Assembly: GCA_030644725.1 (NCBI GenBank) | Contig: CP130629.1 | Span: 186,001 to 250,000 of the forward strand | Direction: 5' to 3' | DNA: 64,000 nucleotides | Source of the DNA: Candidatus Electrothrix communis | GTDB lineage: Bacteria; Desulfobacterota; Desulfobulbia; Desulfobulbales; Desulfobulbaceae | The notes under the pieces: generated by a model | The model's input: the letters and a program-made list of their open reading frames with translations, nothing else | Database searches by the model: none | Told to the model about the DNA's origin: nothing | In this document: positions 1 to 7,878 of the stretch, one piece after another | Numbering within the stretch: position 1 is the first letter of the stretch | How the letters are laid out: every line of letters begins with the position of its first letter | Program-made: the position numbers and the translations under genes

Positions 1-2
1 GT

Positions 3-824
3 GCATACTTGGAACTTCTTTCCTCTGAGGGCGTTTCCGAAGATATTGCCGGGAACTTTCTTGATCAGTTCTCCCTTTCTCCTCGCCCACGCTGGGATAA
101 ACCACTTAAGGGCTTCAGTCTCAAAGATATTTTTCCTTGGCGTTATGGCCGTCGGCTGTCTTTTGTCACCCGCCCAATCCTCAAAACAGATGACAGTGAT
201 GATCCGCTGCTGATTATTGCCCCTAACGCGTTGCGGATTGGTTTTGCTTACGTGTTTGATGGTGCGTACTACGGGAGATTTGAGCAGGACTTTTTTCGTA
301 CAACAGAAATGCGAGATGCTTGGTGGGGAAAGGCGGGAGAAGGCCACACGTTCAATGCAGAGGTTGCGCAGGCATTATCGGAAGCCGGATGGCAAATTCG
401 TGAGAACATCGGATTGCCCGAGCTTATCAATCGAAAAGATCGAAAAATAGAGATCGATTTTGGAGATGTTGATGTGCTGGCTTGGCGAGCTGATCGCAAA
501 GACATCTTGGTCATAGAGTGTAAAGATCTCTCTTTTGCACGGAATTATTCGGAGATATCTTCTTTGCTTTCAGTTTATCAAGGTGACACTGATTCAAAAG
601 GCAAGCGAGATAAACTGAAAAGGCATCTCGACCGTGTTGCGCTTCTTCAAGAGCATCTTGATCAGATACAGAAATTTACGGGAGTGACAGAACCTCATCT
701 TGTATCGTGGCTTGTATGTAGCGGTATTGTTCCTATGCAGTACGCAAAGATTGATGCTCTGGCAAATACTCGGGTTGGCGGGGTTGAGGATATTTTGAAA
801 TGTTATAAGGCTGTAATTGTTTGA
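3..824 (+). CDS. PD-(D/E)XK nuclease-like protein, C-terminal part
   Basis: The reading frame is open to the left edge of the window, so the N-terminus is missing and the TTG at 9 need not be the start. The visible 270 or so residues hold a likely restriction-endonuclease fold near the middle: a run ending DVDVLAWRADRKDILVIECK gives the D...ExK pattern (D in DVDVL, then ECK) preceded by a conserved acidic strand. Such a core is usual in restriction or repair nucleases and in defence proteins. I cannot name the family, because the upstream part that would show partner domains lies outside. No operon partner follows; a REP repeat and a REP-associated transposase come next. The call is inference from the motif only. 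Confidence 0.55.
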   Translation, partial: AYLELLSSEGVSEDIAGNFLDQFSLSPRPRWDKPLKGFSLKDIFPWRYGRRLSFVTRPILKTDDSDDPLLIIAPNALRIGFAYVFDGAYYGRFEQDFFRTTEMRDAWWGKAGEGHTFNAEVAQALSEAGWQIRENIGLPELINRKDRKIEIDFGDVDVLAWRADRKDILVIECKDLSFARNYSEISSLLSVYQGDTDSKGKRDKLKRHLDRVALLQEHLDQIQKFTGVTEPHLVSWLVCSGIVPMQYAKIDALANTRVGGVEDILKCYKAVIV

Positions 825-854
825 TATGAATGCACCGACAGCCATAATAGCCGG

Positions 855-951
855 GTAGGGTGGGCAATATTTCGTTCATCCAACCCTGTTCTGATAAAAA
901 AGCTGTCGCGTTGCCAACGTTGTTCAAGTTATTATTCGTTGCCCACCCTAC
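855..951. repeat. REP-like palindromic repeat, copy 1 (RAYT-associated)
   Basis: About 97 bp bounded by GTAGGGTGGGCAA at the left and its inverse TTGCCCACCCTAC at the right. The inside is shared with the copy at 1587-1684 (both contain a match around AAAAGCTGTCGC). The two copies bracket the transposase gene at 996-1544, which is the usual arrangement of REP-associated tyrosine transposases and their repeats. Confidence 0.8.
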
Positions 952-995
952 GTTGAATACGTGATACGTAAGAATATTTGAGCCGGAGGATATAA

Positions 996-1544
996 ATGTC
1001 AAATTATCGTCGAGCGTTCTTGCCGGGTGGAACCTTCTTCTTTACGGCAGTGACCTTCCGTCGGAGGTATCTTTTCGATAAATCGGAATGCCGGAAAACA
1101 TTACGGCAGGCAATTGAACGGACGCGGCAAAAACACCCTTTTCGCATTGATGCATGGGTGCTGCTGCCGGAGCATATGCATTGCATCTGGACATTACCTC
1201 AAGGTGATGCTGACTTTTCAAAACGCTGGAGCCTGATCAAATCGCGTTTTTCCAAACAGACCAAAACAGCATTGCATAAACCCGAATGGATGAATCCTTC
1301 CAAACAAAAACATCGGGAAAGCACCGTATGGCAAAGACGGTTCTGGGAGCATTTGATCCGAGATGAGGAGGATTATCGGACGCATGTGGATTATATTCAT
1401 TATAATCCGGTAAAGCACGGCTTGGTAGGCCGGGTCAAGGACTGGCCGTATTCAACCTTTCATCGTTATGTGGCAGCGGGTCTTTATCCTGCAAACTGGG
1501 GCGGTGGAGCGGTCGCTGATTTAGATCATGATATTGGCGAGTGA
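996..1544 (+). CDS. REP-associated tyrosine transposase (RAYT, Y1 HUH family)
   Basis: A 182-residue single-domain protein of the IS200-like/RAYT type. It has the HxH metal motif (PEHMHCIW, His60 and His62) and the downstream VDYIHYNPVKHG block with the candidate nucleophile tyrosines 133 and 136. It ends with WPYSTFHRYV, typical of the family. A good ribosome site (GGAGG just upstream of 996) supports the start. RAYTs cut and join single-stranded DNA at REP palindromes and are normally domesticated single-copy genes rather than free insertion sequences. Here it sits between two copies of one palindrome family (855-951 and 1587-1684), so the substrate can be read directly. The gene looks intact. 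Confidence 0.9.
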   Translation: MSNYRRAFLPGGTFFFTAVTFRRRYLFDKSECRKTLRQAIERTRQKHPFRIDAWVLLPEHMHCIWTLPQGDADFSKRWSLIKSRFSKQTKTALHKPEWMNPSKQKHRESTVWQRRFWEHLIRDEEDYRTHVDYIHYNPVKHGLVGRVKDWPYSTFHRYVAAGLYPANWGGGAVADLDHDIGE

Positions 1545-1586
1545 AACCTGATGGCGTGATCAATAATTTTGGGGGTAGACAACCTG

Positions 1587-1684
1587 GTAGGGTGGGCAAT
1601 ATTTCGGTTCATCCAGCTTTGTTTTGATGAAAAAGCTGTCGCATTGTCAACGTTGTTTACGTGATTGCTCGTTGCCCACCCTAC
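1587..1684. repeat. REP-like palindromic repeat, copy 2 (RAYT-associated)
   Basis: Same family as copy 1: it opens with GTAGGGTGGGCAA and closes with TTGCCCACCCTAC. It is about 98 bp long and lies 40 bp after the transposase stop codon. The interior matches copy 1 with scattered substitutions. Confidence 0.8.
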
Positions 1685-1830
1685 GGTCTAAGGGAAAGAT
1701 TTCCATAGGGAAATTACAGGCCGGTTATGCTGCGGTGCTCGGCATGACCATGCATACGGATGCAATTGTCTGGCGACGTGCGCAGCTACGGCGAAAACCG
1801 ATTGCAAAGCTGTTGGAGGAGGTATAAGCT

Positions 1831-2001
1831 ATGGAACTGGTGTGTGACCAAAAAACCGGCGTGAACCGTGTCGTTCGCGGCGGCTCGTGGAACAATAGGG
1901 CGCAGAACTGCCGTTCCGCCTACCGTAATAGGAACGAGCCAGGCAACCGTAACGACAACCTTGGTTTCCGCTGTGTTCGAGCTCACGAATGGGTTGGATG
2001 A
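1831..2001 (+). pseudogene. FGE-sulfatase 3' end fragment; template-like repeat of a DGR pair
   Basis: A 56-codon frame (ATG after GGAGGAGG) that encodes only the last part of a formylglycine-generating-enzyme-like fold: RVVRGGSW, then an Asn-rich stretch, then GFRCVR. It has no N-terminal FGE domain, so it is not a whole gene. The segment 1866-1981 aligns without gaps to 2917-3032 in the full gene at 2204-3043. Twenty of 116 positions differ and 16 of those are adenines in this copy. Rich AAC/AAT codons here against varied codons in the other copy is what a DGR template repeat and its variable repeat show. Four non-adenine differences mean this may be a relative of the template rather than the working one. 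No reverse transcriptase is visible in the window. Confidence 0.6.
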
Positions 2002-2149
2002 CCCGTACCTGAACAGGTTGCATTCCAGGCCATTTGAGGTTCAATGGCGAAAGACAATGGCCCCCGGTGTGTTAGTAGTTTGTGGTGGATGCCCGGCGAA
2101 CGCTCACCGGCTGGTCGTTTTTTTTGTTACATCAGAGACACGCTACATG

Positions 2150-2193
2150 CCCCAAAGGGGCTATACATAATAGCCCAGGGTAACACCCTGGGG
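2150..2193. repeat. Paired hairpins, copy 1
   Basis: GCCCC-AAA-GGGGC, a short gap, then CCCAGGGTaacACCCTGGG. The same pair in the same order occurs at 3162-3208, in each case a little over 130 bp beyond the end of the FGE variable segment. The spacing suggests the hairpins were duplicated together with the FGE 3' end. Function unknown. Confidence 0.7.
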
Positions 2194-2203
2194 AAAGTAG
2201 GTA

Positions 2204-3043
2204 ATGACAGCAATCAACACCGCATGGCACCCTTTAGTAAACGGCAACCCGCCAACCTGGGCCAGCGGCTGGGGACAGGACAGCCACGGGGTTTGGGTGG
2301 AGTTTACTCTAGCTGGAGAGGATAAATCGGTCACCCAACGAATGCGCTGGATTCCGCCGGGGCGTTTTTTGATGGGCTCGCCCGAGGATGAACCGGGGCG
2401 ATGGGATGCGGAGGGGCCGCAGCATCAGGTGACCATCAGCACCGGTTTTTGGCTGTTCGACACTCCGGTTACCCAGGCCCTTTGGCAGGCGGTGACGGGA
2501 GAAAACCCCAGTGAATTTAAAACACCAAATCGGCCAGTAGAACAGGTCAGTTGGAATGATTGTCAGGATTTTTTGAAAGAGATCAACAGGAAGCTTCCCG
2601 GATTAGATCTGACCCTGCCCGCTGAAGCTCAGTGGGAATACGCCTGCCGGGCGGGCAGCTCGACAGCCCTGTATACCGGCCCGATAGAGATTGATGATAA
2701 TGCGGCCCCGGCCCTTGATCCCATTGCTTGGTACAAAAAAAACAGCGGTGGTGAAACCCATCCGGTTGCGGAGAAACAAGCCAATGACTGGGGCCTCTAT
2801 GATATGTTGGGCAATGTCTGGGAGTGGACGGCGGATCCTTGGCATGAAAATTATCAGGATGCTCCTGAAGATGGCCGAGTTTGGCAGGAGGAGGCTGGAA
2901 AATCCGATGAACCTCGCCGTGTCGTTCGCGGCGGCTCGTGGTTCGATAGGGCGCAGCTCTGCCGTTCCGCCTTCCGGCTCAGGTTCGGGCCAGGCAACCG
3001 TGGCGCTCTTCTTGGTTTCCGCTGTGTTCGAGTTCAGGTGTGA
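2204..3043 (+). CDS. FGE-sulfatase (SUMF1-type) domain protein, likely DGR target
   Basis: A 279-residue protein with the formylglycine-generating-enzyme fold over about residues 45-277. Landmarks are FLMGSPEDE, VTQALWQAVTGENPS, PVEQVSWNDC, LPAEAQWEYACRAG, YDMLGNVWEWTAD and RRVVRGGSW...GFRCVR. There is no signal peptide. Proteins of this fold either modify cysteines or serve only as scaffolds for display and ligand binding. In many bacteria the C-terminal loop is the variable region of a diversity-generating retroelement. That fits here: residues 247-270 differ from the copy at 1866-1981 almost only where that copy has adenine. The changes are Asn/Tyr/Glu/Asp to Phe, Leu, Gly and Ala. The natural ligand is unknown. 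Start ATG 2204 lies downstream of a GGGGAAAGTAGG stretch. Confidence 0.85.
   Translation: MTAINTAWHPLVNGNPPTWASGWGQDSHGVWVEFTLAGEDKSVTQRMRWIPPGRFLMGSPEDEPGRWDAEGPQHQVTISTGFWLFDTPVTQALWQAVTGENPSEFKTPNRPVEQVSWNDCQDFLKEINRKLPGLDLTLPAEAQWEYACRAGSSTALYTGPIEIDDNAAPALDPIAWYKKNSGGETHPVAEKQANDWGLYDMLGNVWEWTADPWHENYQDAPEDGRVWQEEAGKSDEPRRVVRGGSWFDRAQLCRSAFRLRFGPGNRGALLGFRCVRVQV
2917..3032 (+). repeat. Variable-repeat-like segment of the FGE gene
   Basis: Ungapped match of 96/116 to 1866-1981. Of the 24 adenines in that other copy 16 are changed here, against 4 of 92 other bases. The last 22 bp (3011-3032) are identical in both, as expected for the end where mutagenic homing starts. A 9-bp stem (TATCGGCCC / GGGCCGATA, about 3095-3124) follows about 60 bp downstream. 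Confidence 0.7.
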
Positions 3044-3161
3044 GCCAAGCCCAGAAACAGGCTCAGGCCGGAAGCTCCGGTCGTGCAGCCGGTTATCGGC
3101 CCAATAGGCGGAGCCGGGCCGATAGCGGTTGCAAAGACGGAGCGGGGGGATAAGGCGAAGT

Positions 3162-3208
3162 TGCCCCAAAGGGGCTGTATTTATCAAGCCCAGGGTAACA
3201 CCCTGGGT
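3162..3208. repeat. Paired hairpins, copy 2
   Basis: GCCCC-AAA-GGGGC followed by CCCAGGGTaacACCCTGGG, the same two hairpins as at 2150-2193. They end the FGE gene region and may also stop transcription, although there is no clear T-tract. Confidence 0.65.
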
Positions 3209-3275
3209 ACACAACAGGTGATACTTTCAGCCTGACGGTAATGATCTCCTTGCTTCTTGGTTTATACTAAAAGTA

Positions 3276-3305
3276 TTGACATTGGTATGATTATTTATGC
3301 ATAAT
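3276..3305 (+). promoter_or_regulatory. Candidate promoter of the MazEF-type operon
   Basis: TTGACA at 3276-3281, an 18-bp spacer, then CATAAT at 3300-3305, 38 bp before the antitoxin start. The region is AT-rich compared with the GC-rich FGE gene before it. An AGGAGAGAGAG ribosome site precedes the ATG at 3343. Confidence 0.5.
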
Positions 3306-3342
3306 AGCAATATCAGGTCACAATCAAAAAAGGAGAGAGAGT

Positions 3343-3600
3343 ATGCCGGGAGTAAAAACAGCAATTTCATTGGATGAAAACCTCTTTAATGAAGTCAAGG
3401 AAATAGCCCGCGACTTGAATGTTTCCAGAAGCAGAGTGTTCACACTGGCATTGCGTGAATTTATGGAAAATCGGAAAAATAAGAAAATGCTTGATCAGCT
3501 CAATGAGGCATATAAGGATCAGCCGACCGATGAAGAGGATAATATTCTCCAGTCAATGCGTAACAAGCGCAGGAAAATGAGTGAGCAGGAACCGTGGTGA
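3343..3600 (+). CDS. Ribbon-helix-helix antitoxin (MazE/CopG type)
   Basis: An 85-residue protein. The N-terminal part, with KTAISLDENLFNEVKEIA and LNVSRSRVFTLALREFM, is a ribbon-helix-helix DNA-binding fold. The polar C-terminal tail (about residues 48-85) would be the toxin-binding part. It overlaps the toxin gene by a few bases, so the two are translationally coupled. Antitoxins of this kind neutralise the toxin and repress their own promoter (candidate at 3276-3305). A strong AGGAGAGAG site precedes the ATG. Confidence 0.85.
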   Translation: MPGVKTAISLDENLFNEVKEIARDLNVSRSRVFTLALREFMENRKNKKMLDQLNEAYKDQPTDEEDNILQSMRNKRRKMSEQEPW

Positions 3601-3950
3601 TTCAGCAGGGAGAAATCTACTGGCTTGATTTGAGCGAGCCGAGAGGCTCTGAACCAGGATTCCGTCATCCCCATATAGTTATTCAAAATAACCTCTTTAA
3701 TGCAAGTCGGATAAACACTGTTGTCGTCTGTTCCTTAACATCGAATATCCAACGGGCAACGGCTCCGGGCAATGTTCTGCTCAGTAAAGGCGAGGCGAAT
3801 CTGCCGAAAAAAAGCGTCGTCAATATCTCTCAGATATTCACGGTGAATAAAAGGGAGTTGACGGAAAAAATCGGGCAGGTTTCCAAACAGCGATTCGCTC
3901 AAATATTGGAAGGCATAAACTTGTTGACTGAGCCAAGAGACATTTACTGA
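3594..3950 (+). CDS. MazF/PemK-type mRNA interferase toxin
   Basis: A 118-residue PemK/MazF-fold protein. The landmarks are the N-terminal QGEIYWLDLSEPRGSEPGFRHPHIV, in which the family's conserved arginine precedes HP, then VVVCSLTSN, PGNVLLS and KKSVVNISQIFTV. Such toxins cut mRNA at short sites unless bound by the antitoxin. Two adjacent GTG codons (3594 and 3597) could start it, and either overlaps the antitoxin stop. The gene looks intact. It is the second gene of a two-gene operon. Confidence 0.88.
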   Translation: MVIQQGEIYWLDLSEPRGSEPGFRHPHIVIQNNLFNASRINTVVVCSLTSNIQRATAPGNVLLSKGEANLPKKSVVNISQIFTVNKRELTEKIGQVSKQRFAQILEGINLLTEPRDIY

Positions 3951-4026
3951 TTCCTCCAACCTCCACCAACCCATGAACGTCCTTCTGGTCAAAGACGACT
4001 GCGGGCGGAGTCGGAAGACCTGTCAC

Positions 4027-5019
4027 ATGCCCCCACCCACAGCCATAATAGCCCTAACCAAGGGCGGAAAGCAGCTAGCCCAACGCCTTAAAACCCTTGT
4101 CCCCGGAAGCGAGATCATCCCCAACAAGGGCAAGATCCACCAAACCCTGGCCCAGGCCTGGCAAAACCACGACAGCCTGATCTGTATCATGGCCACCGGC
4201 ATTGTCGTGCGCAGTATCGCCCCGCTCCTTCAGGACAAGACCGTTGATCCGGCAGTGGTGGTCTGTGACGAGCAGGGCCGCTTTGCCATTTCCCTGCTTT
4301 CCGGTCATCTGGGCGGGGGCAATGCCTTGGCGCAGAAGGTTGCTGATGTGCTCGGAGGGCAGGCCGTGATCACCACGGCATCCGATGTTTTAGGGCACAC
4401 CGCCCTTGATCTCTGGTGCCGCGATATGGGGCTTGCGGTGACGGATAAACAGGGCCTGACCCGTGTCATGGCAAAGCTGGTCAATACCGGTTCGGTTACC
4501 CTGTACAGTGAGTATCCGCTCCCGCCTCTTCCTCAGGACATCATTCCGAGCAGAACCCTGGATGCTGCTGATTTGCTGGTCACGAGCCGCATAAGGCAAA
4601 AAGAAAATATTGTCCTGCTCCACCCCAAGGCTTTGGTAGCAGGTATCGGCTGTAATCGCAACACCCCGGCAGAGGAGATCAGCGAGGCCCTGGATCATAC
4701 GTGCCGAACCCATCAGCTGGCCCGAGAGTCTGTCCGTAATCTGGCATCCATTGATCTGAAAAGCGATGAGCCGGGCCTGCTCGCCTTTGCCCATGCCCAG
4801 AACCTCCCCCTTGATTTTTACAGCCCTGATCAACTGAACCAGGTTGAAGGGATAGCTGCGTCTGCTGCTGTTCTGCGGGCCACCGGAGCCAAAGCAGTGG
4901 CTGAACCTGCTGCGATTTTGAGCTCCGGCAACAGCCCCTTGTTGGTACAAAAAATGAAATTCCCTAATGTGACGGTCGCCATTGCGGAGATTCTTCAGCC
5001 CCTGAAAAGTATCCTTTAA
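4027..5019 (+). CDS. cbiG: Cobalt-precorrin-5A hydrolase CbiG
   Basis: About 330 residues, full length for CbiG. The N-terminal domain has ALTKGG and LICIMATGIVVRSIAPLL, the middle has LLSGHLGGGNALA and VITTASDVLGHTALD, and the C-terminal domain has VAGIGCNRNTPAEEI and LASIDLKSDEPGLLAFA. CbiG opens the delta-lactone ring of cobalt-precorrin-5A and releases acetaldehyde in the anaerobic (early cobalt) cobalamin route. The frame is open from 3973, but homologous sequence begins at the ATG at 4027, so I place the start there; no clear ribosome site decides it. No other cobalamin gene lies next to it in the window. Confidence 0.9.
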   Translation: MPPPTAIIALTKGGKQLAQRLKTLVPGSEIIPNKGKIHQTLAQAWQNHDSLICIMATGIVVRSIAPLLQDKTVDPAVVVCDEQGRFAISLLSGHLGGGNALAQKVADVLGGQAVITTASDVLGHTALDLWCRDMGLAVTDKQGLTRVMAKLVNTGSVTLYSEYPLPPLPQDIIPSRTLDAADLLVTSRIRQKENIVLLHPKALVAGIGCNRNTPAEEISEALDHTCRTHQLARESVRNLASIDLKSDEPGLLAFAHAQNLPLDFYSPDQLNQVEGIAASAAVLRATGAKAVAEPAAILSSGNSPLLVQKMKFPNVTVAIAEILQPLKSIL

Positions 5020-5476
5020 ATCGACTGGATAGATTGATGTTTTATGAAGTAATACCCTGGAGGGAAAGGTTTTTTTTTCTCTTCTTGCTTTTCTTCGACC
5101 GTCTCCTTGTGAAGCATCGGCTTCTCCTCCATTAGTTTACGTTTTTGGTTTGTCTCAGTATTGTCCCTCGGTAATATTTTTCATTATAATATAACATACT
5201 GCTTTGGTGCGTTAATCTTTAATCAGGCCGGACCGGGTTGCGTATCAGTTGTAATTTTGATACTCAATCCCGTTTAGGATGGAATGAGCGGTTTGTTTTG
5301 CAGGATTTCTGAGAGGGAATAAAGATAGATGAGCTCTTTTTAGTCTGTTTGTATAAAAAATTTGCCTCAAGAAATCATTGTAATATCACCCCCTAGGGGG
5401 TACACTTGTAAAAAAAATATACATCGCGGTCTGCCGGATATTCTGACACAGGCGATGAAAAAAGGAAGACAAGCTG
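5020..5476. other. Intergenic region with a perfect 12-bp palindrome
   Basis: A 457-bp gap with no supportable gene. The only clear structure is CCCCCTAGGGGG at 5389-5400, about 75 bp before the RND exporter gene. Its position suits an operator or promoter-linked site; it has no T-tract and is not a convincing terminator. The rest is AT-rich with homopolymer T runs. Confidence 0.4.
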
Positions 5477-7813
5477 ATGAACACATTTGAAGCACGCCTG
5501 GGTCGATTTGTCATCACATACAGAATTCCGCTGATCCTACTTTCTCTGCTGGTTGTGGCGGTAACTGGCTATGGAGCCCGTTTTCTTGCCTTTTCCAGTA
5601 ATAGCCGGATGTTTTTTTCCGAGGAAAATCCTGAGCTTCAAGCTTTTAACGCCCTGGAGCAGACCTATACCAAGTTCGAGAACGTCTTTTTTACGATTGC
5701 TCCGAAATCCAAAAATGTCTTTACCCGTGATGTGCTGGCTGCGGTGGAGGATCTCACGGAAAGGTCCTGGAAACTCCCCTATTCCAGCAGAGTAGACTCC
5801 ATAACCAACTATCAGCATACCAAGGTAGAGGGTGATGAGCTGATCGTTGAAGATTTGGTGGAGAATGCAGAGCAGCTTACTGCTGAGCAACTTGGGGAAG
5901 TTCGCAATATCGCTCTGAATGAGCCGTTGCTGAAAGGACGCCTCATCTCTCCCTCCGGTCATGTAACCGGGGTGAATGTTAATGTTATTAAGCCGGATGA
6001 AAACGGTAAGGTCTCGGATACGATCTCCGAGGCTGCGTATGCCTTACAGGCTGAGATGCAGCAGAAATATCCCCGGCTGGATATCTATGTCACCGGGGTG
6101 GTGATGATCGATACGACCTTTGAGCTAGCTGCTAAGGAGGATATCGAACTGCTGGTTCCTATCATGTGCGGGCTTCTTCTATTGATCCTGGCCATCTGTT
6201 TGCGTTCTGCACTTGGTATGGGTTTAACCTTTCTGGTGATAGTTTTTTCCTCTCTGACTGGACTAGGCTTAGCTGGCTGGCTGGGTATTCCCATGAATCC
6301 TGCATCAGCCAATGCACCGACTATTATACTTACCTTGGCTGTTGCTGATTCCGTCCACATTCTGACCACCATGTTTCACCAAATGCGGAACGGACGTGAT
6401 CTGCACCAGGCTATTGAGCAGGCCATCCGGATCAATTTTCAACCGGTGCTGGTCACCAGCCTGACCACAGCTATTGGATTTCTGACCATGAATTTTTCCG
6501 ATGCTCCTCCGTTTCGGGATCTCGGCAATGTTGTTGCAATGGGCATTATTGCCGCCTTTCTTTATTCGATATTGTTTTTGCCTGCCTTGGCCGCTGTTCT
6601 GCCGCTGAAAGCTGCGGAGCCATCTCCATCCTTCTCGCCTTCATCTTCGCATATCTATGAGCGTCTTGCCGATTTTATCGTGCGCAGACGAACCGCGATT
6701 TTTTGGGCTATGATCATAATGATTATCGGAGCCACCACGGGGATTTCTCGTATCCAGCTGGATGATGATTTTGTCAAGTTCTTTAGCCCACGTTTTGACT
6801 TCCGCCGCGCTACGGATTTTACCGCCGATAACCTGACCGGTATGTACATGATTGACTGGGATCTCAATTCAGGACGGGAAGGAGGGGTCAATGAACCCGA
6901 GTATCAGCACACGATTGAGGCCTTTGCTGATTGGTTTCGCCGTCAAAAGTATGTCTGTCATGTGTACGTCTTTACGGATATCATGAAGCAGATTAACCGT
7001 AATATGCATGATAACGATCCTGCGTATTACCGGCTCCCGGAAGAGCGGAATCTGGCAGCCCAGTACCTGCTTCTGTATGAGATGAATCTGCCCTTTGGTT
7101 TGGATTTGAACGACCGAATAAATATTGATAAATCGGCCAGCAGGATGACAGTGTCTCTTGTCGGGGCAAGTACCAGAGAGATGCGCGAGCTGGAAATCGC
7201 AGGCCGGGACTGGCTCAAGGAAAACGCCCCGCCTTCCATGTATACACAGGGTTCCGGTGTGACCATGATGTTTGCTCACCTTTCGGAGCGCAATATTAAG
7301 TCCATGCTTTCTTCCTCTTTGCTTGCCTTGACCCTGATTTCGATAATTATGGTTTTTGTTCTGCGCAGTGTTAAATTGGGTGTTCTCAGCCTGATCCCCA
7401 ATATTGCCCCGGCATTTATGGGCTTTGGGGTGTGGGGATATGCCGTCGGACAAGTCGGGCTTGCGGTTTCAGTGTTGATCGCCATGACTATGGGCATTGT
7501 TGTGGATGATACTGTCCATTTTCTTGCTAAATATCAGCGGGGAAGAACTGAACAGGCTATGTCGCCGGAAGACGCTGTTCGTTTTGCCTTCAGGACCGTT
7601 GCCGTTCCTATGTGGATTTCTACAGTCACTTTGGTTGGCGGCTTTATCGTTCTTGCCTGCTCAGGCTTTCAGATCAATGCCCATATGGGCAGTATGACGG
7701 CAATCACCATCAGTATTGCTTTACTGCTTGATTTCTTTTTTCTTCCTGTCCTGCTGTTACGATTCGATCGTTCTGCGCCCTCTGTACCATCTGTTTCAGT
7801 ACAGATTGATTAA
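5477..7813 (+). CDS. RND-superfamily (MMPL-like) exporter
   Basis: A 778-residue inner-membrane protein with the two-fold RND plan. One transmembrane helix (about residues 15-35) is followed by a large periplasmic loop (to about 215) and a block of five helices (about 220-375). A second half has one helix near 400, a loop to about 600, and five helices (about 605-765). Motifs are NAPTIILTLAVADSVHI and TMGIVVDDTVHFLAKY, with the acidic residues of the proton path. This is the family of predicted lipid or hydrophobe exporters (COG1033 type), with no separate adaptor. It is followed within 65 bp by a LolA-like protein and then an outer-membrane barrel, so the three may form an envelope export route. 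An AGGAAG site precedes the ATG. Confidence 0.85.
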   Translation: MNTFEARLGRFVITYRIPLILLSLLVVAVTGYGARFLAFSSNSRMFFSEENPELQAFNALEQTYTKFENVFFTIAPKSKNVFTRDVLAAVEDLTERSWKLPYSSRVDSITNYQHTKVEGDELIVEDLVENAEQLTAEQLGEVRNIALNEPLLKGRLISPSGHVTGVNVNVIKPDENGKVSDTISEAAYALQAEMQQKYPRLDIYVTGVVMIDTTFELAAKEDIELLVPIMCGLLLLILAICLRSALGMGLTFLVIVFSSLTGLGLAGWLGIPMNPASANAPTIILTLAVADSVHILTTMFHQMRNGRDLHQAIEQAIRINFQPVLVTSLTTAIGFLTMNFSDAPPFRDLGNVVAMGIIAAFLYSILFLPALAAVLPLKAAEPSPSFSPSSSHIYERLADFIVRRRTAIFWAMIIMIIGATTGISRIQLDDDFVKFFSPRFDFRRATDFTADNLTGMYMIDWDLNSGREGGVNEPEYQHTIEAFADWFRRQKYVCHVYVFTDIMKQINRNMHDNDPAYYRLPEERNLAAQYLLLYEMNLPFGLDLNDRINIDKSASRMTVSLVGASTREMRELEIAGRDWLKENAPPSMYTQGSGVTMMFAHLSERNIKSMLSSSLLALTLISIIMVFVLRSVKLGVLSLIPNIAPAFMGFGVWGYAVGQVGLAVSVLIAMTMGIVVDDTVHFLAKYQRGRTEQAMSPEDAVRFAFRTVAVPMWISTVTLVGGFIVLACSGFQINAHMGSMTAITISIALLLDFFFLPVLLLRFDRSAPSVPSVSVQID

Positions 7814-7878
7814 TAGTCTCATATGTTTTTATCCCGAGCAGAGGGGGGATATCTCATTGAGAAGACGAGGATAATCTT

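Noticed and set aside
1624-1827. 67-codon frame between the REP repeat and the template-like copy, considered as a DGR reverse transcriptase end or accessory gene
   Set aside because: No RT motif such as YxDD and no match to accessory proteins that I can recognise. The first part overlaps the REP repeat.
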